Source: Perca fluviatilis
Taxonomy: Eukaryota > Chordata > Actinopteri > Perciformes > Percidae
Length of the DNA: 64,000 nt
Assembly: GCF_010015445.1 (NCBI RefSeq)
Contig: NC_053116.1
Span: 24,220,607-24,284,606 of the forward strand
Reading direction: 5' to 3'
Shown piece by piece: positions 38,827 through 64,000 of the stretch (the stretch's first letter is position 1; every line of letters starts with the position of its first letter). A program made the position numbers and the translations under genes. The notes below the pieces were generated by a model, which had not been told where the DNA came from, ran no database searches, and worked only from the letters and a program-made list of their open reading frames with translations.

Positions 38827-40164
38827 ATACATGTGAATAAGTTAAGGGCTGTAATGCTGACTCATCAGAGAGCAGAACAGAAATATAAAAGAAAATAAAC
38901 ATTTTATTTGAAAAGAATGCAAATAAGTTAGCTATTTTGCATGTCTTGTTGTTAAATATAGGATTAAATGTATAATCTCCTGCAACATTAACTCACACTC
39001 ACTAACCAAACTGATATCCTCTATAGTATCTATAAAATAAATAAATAAATGGGCAGACTATTGATGTAAAATAATCTTTCTGTTTTATATCAATGTACTG
39101 GCCATTCTCAAACATGATCAAAACACTGATTAATCTATTTGCTTTGCTTAAAAGTGATCACTAGCAAAGTTTGCAGTGACAACATAACAGATGGTGAATG
39201 AATGCCACAAGAATGGTTAGTTGTGGTTAATAATAATAATATCCTACTCTGACACAGGCTGGGCTTTATTTTCTTCATACTGATTTCCCATTCATATAAT
39301 GATGTTGCAAAAGATCATCTGAGTAGCAACAACATTTCTTGGGTTTTACTAAGTATATTTGTTATGGAAATATAGTTTGAAAAAAGCATTTATGTCACTG
39401 TACCACGTGGTCGGCATTGTCTGGGTAGTAATGAGGGTAAATAGCATGGGGGTTAACAGAAACGTGTCAAATGTGGCATTTAAAAGGCAGCATGTGGTGA
39501 GACTGAAACTAAAGAAAATACTTAGCAGGTTGCAGCAGGTCAAAGTTTGGGAGTTTTGTATTTTTGGCTGTTTGTTACAACTGTTGCAATACATTTAAAG
39601 TTAAAGCATTACAATCAGCTTTATTTCTGTTGAATATCACCAGCCCCCCCACATAAACATCACCAGAGCCTTTAAAAAGACCGGTTTCAGTATCACAGCT
39701 GTGACCTTCATAAAACAGAGCTGGGCAACAGGTGGGCATCATGTGTGTGCTAATCTTCCACATTATGGTTGTTGACACTGAACAGCCCTGCTCGAACAGC
39801 CCCGCTCGGTTAAAACTCAGTAATTTAATATGGAATACATCAGCAATGTGATATTTGTAGCATGGAAGAAGCAAAGGTTGGGGAGATTCTGCTGTTGCTA
39901 ATAATAGAAAACGTCCATCATTCACTGTGGGTTTCTGTTACCAGAAGAATTCTGTGAGTACCGCAGACACCTCCAAAACAAGACATTGGGTGTCCACTGA
40001 GGGATTTTGGGATTATTTTTTTTTCACTTGCTCTCCTCCTCACTAAGGGCATGGAAATGTGGGTTGTATTTCGCTGTGACAATCCATGCTAATTTTGGAG
40101 GACAAGGTCAGTGAATTTCACAGACCACCCTACTTTACGCATCAATTCTCACACAAGGCTTATG

Positions 40165-40365
40165 GTGGGTTACACTTTTCATCTAGCACCATCATCAGGT
40201 CAAATGTTTAACTTGCAACTTTTGACCGAATCCTTGAAAAACTAACTATCAGCCTCGGCTGTATAGTGTTTAGCTACTTAGTGTGAACATTATACCTGTT
40301 ACCATGTTAGCATATACAATGTGAGAGGATGTTAGCATGCTGACCTCAGCAGTTAACTCGAGCAA
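40165..40365 (-). repeat. dispersed fish repeat, inverted relative to the 41480-42150 copy
   Basis: The reverse complement reads CAGCATGCTAACATCC, GCTAACATGGTAACAGGTAT and GACCTGATGATGGTGCTAGA. These are the same ordered blocks seen on the + strand at 41.5-42.0 kb. The family is common in percomorphs; its class is unclear. Confidence 0.55.
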
Positions 40366-41479
40366 CGCTGTGTCTCAGTGCAGCTTCACAGAGTCACAGG
40401 AACTGCTGTAGACATGTTTATGTACGTAAAAGTTAAGCTCTACGAGTTGATTATAGTTAACAGAACATTGTGAATGCAAGAGGCCATGAAAAAGGCAGTG
40501 CTTGAACTCTCTATCCACCTTTTTCTTCTCCCATCACCAACCCCCCTGCCCCTCCCTTCTCCTGCCCGCTAGCATGCTTCAGGTGTTCCACAGTCAGGCC
40601 CTGTGATTAGTCTAATTTGCACAAACACTGGCGAGCGCCACACCTGTTGCCCCTGCGCCGCCTGCAGCCGCGGTCCCTCAGCAGGCTGACAGGCCTTCCC
40701 TCGGATAATCCAATCTCCGCGCAAAGGCGTTGCTGCTCTCCACCAGCACAGGACAAGGGCATTCATTTTTTCTACCTCTTGTCTCCCTTTGTGTTCTCAT
40801 GGCCACCATGCTCCTGATGGCTCATTATTGGACCATTCATAAATACTGCCAGTACCCACCTCCCTGTTTTTTTTACAGCCTCACTGCTTCTCCCTAGCGC
40901 CTTCCTCCACCTGCCAATACGGTGAGTAAAGCTTTCCTTCAGGTTCGAGAGGCCCAACAGCCTTCCACATGACAGCCTTCCAGTATCCACATACTCCATT
41001 TGGATTTGAAACAGCGCCAGCAGAAAATCAAGTGACACAGGCCACACAGAGTGGGAGGGAGGGAATGTGATCCCACTTGATTGTTGAGAGTTTATATAGC
41101 GAGTGATGACAAAGTGCTTTATGACTTTGCAGTGTTCGCTGGGCCCAGCGATTGAAGCCTTATACAGGCAAAGCCCCCTGGTGACCTTGGCTTGTCAAAT
41201 GTTCTCATTTTTACCAGGAAGGAGCCAGTGTTCAGCTACAGCTCAGAGCTGGGAAGCTGCTTTTAGAGAGACAGCCGTGGAGAGCTTTTGGAGGTGGCCC
41301 ATGCTTCCTTACTTTCACTGCTGAAAACACTATTGAGGAAATGCATCAGTCAGAGAAAGATTTAGGCCTGCTAGCCCACAGAACTATGAGCCTATGTAGA
41401 ATATTTTTAGCATGGCTAAGAGTCTACGGCCAAGCTAGCAGCTCTCCAAGGCTGAACTCAGGCACAGCGGTGCTTTGAA

Positions 41480-42150
41480 CCAAATTCTAACATCAGCATG
41501 CTAACATGCTCACAATGACAATAATGCAACATGCTGACATTCAGAAAGTTTAATTTTTACCATGGTCACCATCCTAATTTTGGCATGTTAGCATGCTAAC
41601 ATTAGCTAATTAGCACTAAACAACAACAAGTACAACTGAAGCTGACATTGTCATTAGTTTTGCAAGTATTTGGTCATAAACCAAACTATTTGACAAATTA
41701 AAGAGATTTCCAAAGTTATTACAATTCATCCTGAGAGGGACATTAACGTGTGTACCAAATTTCACAGCAATGCCCACCATCCAATAGTTGTCAAGACGAA
41801 GACGTTTCACTAAAAACAACAAATGTCAACCTTGTGGTGGGGCAGGAGGAATAGTCAGGATCAGCAAAGTCATAAGGATACATCATCTGATAAACATTAA
41901 TACCAGCACAACATTTTGTACCAATCCATCCGGTAGATGTTGAGATAATCCACTGATGAATGAAAGCTTTGACTTAATGGTGGTGCTAGATAAAAGATCA
42001 GGGAATCACCAAAGTCAGGATTCATTCTCTGGGCACCATGAATGATGCTTTCATGGCAATCCCTTTAATAGTTGTAAAAATAGAACAGTCTTGACCAAAA
42101 TGGTGGACCGATCAACCGACCGGCGTTGCCTTTTCTACAGGCACGCTGCT
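41480..42150 (+). repeat. dispersed fish repeat (GCATGCTAACATG family)
   Basis: Has the familiar order of blocks: GCATGCTAACATGCTCACAA, GTTAGCATGCTAACATTAGC, TTACAATTCATCCTGAGAGG, ACCAAATTTCACAGCAATGC, GGTGGTGCTAGATAAAAGAT and AAATGGTGGACCGATCAACC. Some blocks recur inside it with variation, for example CACCAAAGT and ATGGCAAT, as in the multi-copy form of this repeat. No protein is encoded. Confidence 0.6.
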
Positions 42151-43806
42151 AGTGTGGCTAAAACAAATTGCACAGACCACCAAAAATATAGAATATAAGA
42201 GAAAACATAATTGTAGGACTTAGATGAAAACATCTTGAGAGACAGTTAACAGACTTTCACTGCAGATGTTGATAATGTCAGTCCAGATGAGTATTCCTGA
42301 GGAGTAAAGGGATATTTCCAAAGGGGTAAAGCAACTGGTGGAGTTCCACAGGCCACAAATCAAGTATTACATCAGATTGCTTCCAGCTGCATGCCACATA
42401 CATCTTATCTCACATGGAAGAGGAAGAAGAAGCATTTCATCCTCAGGCCCCCTCTTCCTGCATTGTCCATGAACTTTCCTATGCAAATCTTCAAAGAACG
42501 CTTCCCCTCAGAGAGAGATGTCAGGAAGCAATGTTGCGTGGAGCTTGAAGATCTCAAGAACTGGACCTACGCTGCTAGGATGTGAAGTGTCCTGAATCAG
42601 TGTGATGAGAAAACAAAAGCTGGACCGGGATCAATGCTCAAGGACTCAAGAAGGAGTTTTAAACGAGTCGAGATGATGTGAGCTTGGTGCAGACAGAGTC
42701 ATGGTAGCCCTCTGACTGGCTGCTACGGGCTAACAACCCTTGCATTGATCCAAAGAGACACTCAGCCCTCTAACCTGCTGAGTGCTCAGTTCCAGTGAAC
42801 AATGGAGTTCAGAGCGAGTCAATACAGTACCCTATCGAGTACTCTCCGTTTAGCAGCAAGATTGATGAGGTTAAGGCTCCCAACCGGGGAGCCAAATGGT
42901 GTCAAAACCAAGGTGTAGCTTTGGACAAACAATCCCTCAGTGCACTGCCAGACTGAGATGCGCTGGTTATTGGCTAATACACAAACTCTACCCAGGAAGG
43001 GTATTTTGTACAGGCACAAAGTTTCTGAAAGGGTATGCAGACTGCGGTGAATGTTGTTACGACTTAAAATGTAGATGAGAATATGAGGGTAGGATAGATG
43101 GCGCTTTCTGGACAGGAATGCACTGCAAATCCCCAAAGACACTAAATGATGTACAAGTGGATTTATTACAGTAGGTCCCTATAAATCTAAGGTTGGCCTG
43201 AACTCCAGGGAGAGGTTAATGGATTACAAAGGGATGTGGTATCGAACCTCAGAGAAGTTTATACACATCATCAATATGTGAAACGCTATTGATCATTTAG
43301 ACCCTGATAAATTAAATTCAAACACTTGATAACGCATGGCAATATTCAGAGATCCCCAGATGAGGCAAAATTGGCTTTTTCAGCCCAGCTTTTCTTTGGG
43401 ATGACGATATATGGTGGGACCTTGACTGTAGAAAATTGCATATTAAAAAAACAGACTGTGGCAGTGTGTGATTTGAGCTGTACGGTCAATGCTCTTAGGA
43501 ATCTTAGAATTATCAGCAACCTGTGTGAACAGCATTCACCCTTTTTCGCTCAAATGTAAATCACAATAAATGATTGAAGTTGAGATTCTGAGGATTGTTA
43601 CGTAACATAAAATGTGCACAGTTTCATAAACTTTGCTGTCCGCTTATGTAACAAAAGTTGGATTCCCCCTAAAGCCAGTGTCAGTGTGGGGATGAGTTTC
43701 AGGTGTAGCTCTATCTGGCTCTGAAGGGAGCTGTATGGAATCTGATGATAGGCTAGTGGCTCTGGGCTATATAAAAGCCGCTATTAGCATAACACACTCT
43801 GAGTTG
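42150..43806. other. intergenic DNA, no gene recognised
   Basis: No supported feature. Short ORFs here have no recognisable product. Confidence 0.5.
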
Positions 43807-43815
43807 CATTGTGGG

Positions 43816-44271
43816 TAGTCTCGCTGTGCCAGACTATCCACACGCTGCGGAGCGGAGTAGGATCTGGCTAGTCCACACAGCATTCTGTGATGGGAGAAAA
43901 ACGTGCTCTGGTTTATTGGCATTTCTTTAAACCAATCACAATTGTCATGGACGGCGTAAGCACTGGGCAGAGCCACGGCAAAATAGCCTCGGGAAGGAAC
44001 TTGTTTTGGTGAAACATGTACGTTCAAAAGTTGTTTTAGTCGTGTAACAGAAAACTCAGATTGGACAGATAGTCTAGCTAGCTGTCTGGATTTACCCTGC
44101 AGAGATCTGAGGAGCAGTTGACCATAGTCCTCATAAATCGACAGGAGTTTAAAATGCCAACACAAAAAAAATGGAAGGTAACGGACATCCGGCCGAAAAG
44201 AGTGAAATCCGGCACGAATTTCCGGCGGCAACGGGGGAATCCTAGAAGTGGAACGTTGTGGATATAGACTA
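43816..44271. mobile_element. 456-base non-autonomous DNA transposon with 9-bp target duplication
   Basis: Begins TAGTCTCGC and ends with AGACTA, short inverted termini, and is flanked on both sides by the exact direct repeat CATTGTGGG (43807-43815 and 44272-44280). The interior, for example ATTGGACAGATAGTCTAGCT and CCTGCAGAGATCTGAGGAGC, matches a repeat I recall from many percomorph genomes. A 9-base duplication suits Mutator-like elements better than hAT (8), but the superfamily is not settled. Confidence 0.75.
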
Positions 44272-44280
44272 CATTGTGGG

Positions 44281-47039
44281 TAATGTAGGCTTCAGGTTTT
44301 GACAAGAAAGAACGTGTGAAATAAAAAGACAATAGAGTGCAATGCATAATCGGGAAAGTGGTTTTAAATTACATACAGATATTCATACGTTACATGCACT
44401 AGCATGGTAATAGATAATGCATGCACGTTTTGTAAAAGTAAGCTTCTTATTTAAGTTAGCAACAATTATGCATGTAACTATGCGGAACCATATTTAGCAT
44501 TGGTATAGCTTGCCTTAACTTAGGGCTTATTATGCTGAGCATATTAACAGTGTAACTAAGTTTAGCTGGGAATGAGAAGGAACAGCTTAGACTGCTGAAA
44601 GTTTGACAATGTAAAGCTGCCTGTCTGACAAGCTGACTCTGAGATGTCCTAAAATGGACATTAAGAGGATAAACCATGGGGATAAACCAATCGGATTCAG
44701 GCAACAAGGCTTTTCTCTGGCGCCACCTCATGCCAACCTTGACATATTTTGCGCCACGTAGCAAAACAATCTCTACATTTAGCATCGATTTAGCAATTCT
44801 GTCATTTAGTCTAAGCATTACATCCTCACAAGGCTGCTAGCATGTTATTAGTTCAACAGGCCACTCTCAAACACTTATTGTCAATAAATGATACTGGTCC
44901 CTCTTTTCACCCTGGTGACATCAGATTACTGTGAACAATCCAAGCTTACCTTTGGTCTTTGCAATCATTATACCACCTCCTTTCTTTTCCTTCTCTCTGC
45001 CTGTCTCACCCTGCCTCAGAGTTGTCTTTACTGCTGGATTAAACAAAAGATATTTATTTAAAAATGCACTTTTAAAAAATTTGATTTAAGTCTATAATGG
45101 CTATCTTCGTCATCTTCAATGTATTCAAAATAGAATAGGAAACCCTTTTCGAGAAGGCCCTACTCCCACAGCAGAAACCAAAAGGCACACTAACGATCCA
45201 CCTACAGAAATAAACAACACTTCACACTTATAATGTGTAACTATGTGACTTACTCATTTCCAGAGAGAAAGCTGAAAAAAAGCTGAAAGTCCCTGCCTTG
45301 TCATGCTTTCTGAAAAGTACTGTAGTATTCTCATCTGTATCTGGTCTTACAGATACATTACAGCTGGTTCGGAGAGGTGACACAAAAACAGAAAGTTCAG
45401 GAACCACAAAGATTAAATCACAAACTTTGACCTGAATAGTTTGGTTATTTCAGAAATGTTGGTTTTCTTGCAAATGGCAAAGATTTTCAGTGCTGATGTT
45501 ACTGGACGTATAATGCTCAAACATGGTAAACAAATATGATAAAAAAAAATTCTCATACAATGGAAAGTCTAATTTTTCAGATTTTATTATTTCCAAACTC
45601 AATTTTTTAGCCAAACTGAAAAGAATACTACAGATTGGTATGTGATATGAATGTTACAGAAAACCTTCCTGCACCTGAACATACACAACCGCATTCACAC
45701 AAACATCTCAGAGAGATTCAAAATAAAAACTGCAGAACCCACTTAAAGACCTACATGTGTGTGATTTGACTTTGTTATTGTGCATATTTCTTTCAATGTT
45801 CATTGGATGGCTGGAAATACAAATAAGGTACATTTGACTCAATTATGATTTAGAATTGGCACCCTGTTCTTTAATACAAGTCAAGTATTTAGCTGTGTGT
45901 GTGTTTCTAAATATATACTTATGCAACTGAAGGGAAAAATATAAACATGAAAATCCCTATAATACTAGGTTTAGCCTTTAATAATAACATACAGTACCAT
46001 GCATTTAGTGTCCAGTTGGTTTAAAATGAAGATAATAGAGATTCTACTTGAGATAAACCAGATTTATTACATTATGTACAATTTTGGCTGACATTCAGAC
46101 AGTAATTAGTAGGTTACAGAGGACCAATCACTGGTTCTACAGTGGCTAAGTAGCATAAGTTACACCTTGTGATTATGTACTTCTTTTACCCAACCTTATT
46201 CATCCATACAAATTCTTTTCTACTAAATCAAAAAATATATTTTACAGCATACTGCATTGCTATTTTCTCATCATTCGACACGTTTAACGACACGAGACTC
46301 AATCAACAAACAATCTGTAGGTGAGGACGGGTGTCACACAGAAATGTGCAGTGCCCCTCTACCTTTTCTGTTGTTCTATGAAGGCCATGTGATGGAAGTG
46401 GAAATGGCACCAGAGCTGTTATCCCTTCTTCTCACTCATGGACTCTTCTTGTTAGCTGGAGACAGAGTGAGTAATTCAATAAGTCAAGTATTCATTTATT
46501 ACTTTCCTTTTCAATCACTGGGCAATGTTTTTCTAACTTCCCCCATCCACCTCCACACTGAGAAAAAAAGTCATACAAGTTCTGCAACTTCCATCTGTGG
46601 CAGCTCTAGTCGTCTTACTGCAGCTTAATTACAAAATATTGGCACCGTTTTCTGTAAAGATTACTCACTGTAGGAGGCCCTACATAATTTGGACCGCAGG
46701 GTTTGTCACAGAAAATGATACAATGCAACTGGGCTTTCTGTATTAGATTTCCGCTTTTAGCCTCCTTGACATTTCAAGCTGCATGAACTAATACATCTGT
46801 TATTTGTTGATCATTTGATTATTAACATACTTCACAAACCAAATCAGCTGCCCTGCTGGAGACACAGATACAGCTCAGCAGACAGTCTGGGTTTTCTCGC
46901 CTGCCACGCGCAAACACACTCGCAAAAGATGCACAATTCAGCCCTCAGGGAAAAAGTAGGGGGGAACATTTATCTCTCCCTCCTTTGAGCGTATGAGCAC
47001 CCTGACACCGGTATGGAACAAAGCCCGTCATCACATTCT
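44281..47039. other. intergenic DNA before the pex14 3' end
   Basis: No gene or repeat family recognised. The 123-codon ORF at 46257 shows no known domain. Confidence 0.5.
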
Positions 47040-47795
47040 AATCTCGAATTTCAGGGCTTTTATTTCACCCAAATGCCACCCTGCTGGCCTTGTGAATTAT
47101 TGACAGACTGACACCAATGCGAAAGGACACATAAAAGAGGCTAAAAGCTCCGGCCCTGGAAGAGCTTGTCCTCTCCTATAGCCATCAACAGGGAGAAAAC
47201 CTCTGCTAATGCTTTTCTGGAAGCTCATGGTAACTTTGAGACTGAAGTACCAACATATGACTCCTGACCTACAGCTGCTCTATACAGAAGAGATATTCTC
47301 TGCAGCTCTGCCTCTTTGGTCTGGATAAGACGAGCCTTGGTACAATTACAAGCACACCAAGGCAAAGCTGTGAATTATCTGATCAAATTATGAAAATGTA
47401 AAGCTGTCAGTCGCACACGGTTAGTACTGAACACAGCCTTTTAAAGTCATTCTGATTTGACTACGGTTTGTAATTTCTCCTTTCAAAGAAACGTCACAGC
47501 ATGGTACTTGGCTCTGCATTCAGTCATTTAGTTTGCATGATGAAAAGTAAATCGAGGTAAGCCGTGTGTCAACTAGACACTCCAATAGTTAGTCAGTTTT
47601 GCATCTTCTCATGCCTACTCCTCATTTTGCTCAAGCTTAAAATATAACAAAAACAAGTGGAAACAGACAGTGAAGATGGATTAAAAAAACAACAATAAAA
47701 AACAAGTGTGAGCAGAGAGGAGCAGAATATAACAAAGCCGTCAGCTGAGACGAGAAGCCGTGTTTGGAGAGTGTCTTTGTGCTTTCTACTGCTAT
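47040..47795 (-). other. pex14: pex14 3' untranslated region (extent uncertain)
   Basis: Non-coding sequence after the pex14 stop. The first AATAAA on the minus strand that I find is at 47064-47059, about 735 bases past the stop, and would put cleavage near 47.04 kb. Another is near 46500-46495. Neither is proven. Confidence 0.4.

Positions 47796-64000
<16,205 letters not shown>

Noticed and set aside
46257..46628. 123-codon ORF in the intergenic region as an unknown gene
   Set aside because: No domain, no splice or promoter signals, and composition like the surrounding intergenic DNA.

Overview
The window looks like nuclear DNA of a bony fish, most likely a percomorph teleost. The grounds are vertebrate-style split genes with short to moderate introns, many long (CA)n/(TG)n microsatellites, Tc1-type and hAT-type DNA transposons, a tRNA-derived SINE of the kind common in percomorphs, and several dispersed repeats I recognise from percomorph genomes. 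Two protein-coding genes are present, placed tail to tail: casz1 on the + strand and pex14 on the - strand. As I recall, human CASZ1 and PEX14 are also convergent neighbours on 1p36, so this is conserved synteny.

Left half (1-33.2 kb): casz1, which encodes the Castor zinc-finger transcription factor. The first 4.2 kb is intron; the 5' exons and promoter lie upstream of the window. Seventeen coding exons (4156-29483) encode a conserved SKYE/SKYD-motif region, eleven Castor-type double-zinc units, a linker with several sumoylation-like motifs, and an acidic C-terminus ending at TAA 29481-29483. By comparison with the 21-exon human gene (from memory) they match human exons 6-21 plus one extra exon (27080-27442), a phase-symmetric proline-rich exon preceded by (TG)50. 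A long 3' UTR probably runs to about 33.2 kb. Two points about the gene model stand out. There is a frame break at an A15 tract in the first exon of the window. There is also an in-frame stop formed by the 5' splice site after 21990, which would give a five-finger CASZ1b-like short form.

Middle (33.2-47.8 kb): intergenic DNA. I see no convincing gene. It holds short non-autonomous transposons with recognisable ends and target duplications (34931-35303, 43816-44271), fragments of common fish dispersed repeats, microsatellites, and one single-copy-looking stretch near 38.1-38.4 kb that may be regulatory.

Right half (47.8-64 kb): the 3' part of pex14 on the - strand, which encodes the peroxisomal import docking factor. 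Three exons are visible: the coiled coil (61965-61868), a short linker exon (55420-55329) and the C-terminal exon (48276-47796). The rest of the gene lies beyond the right edge. Its last intron is a transposon nest. It contains a tRNA-SINE split by a 1630-bp Tc1 element with an intact DD34E transposase ORF, an L2-like retroposon tail behind a 10-bp minisatellite, a second Tc1 copy broken by repair-like scars, and a hAT-type element that itself contains a small hAT-like MITE. The next intron carries a compound foldback element. The two host genes have unrelated jobs (nuclear transcription control and peroxisomal protein import); nothing in the window suggests they work together.
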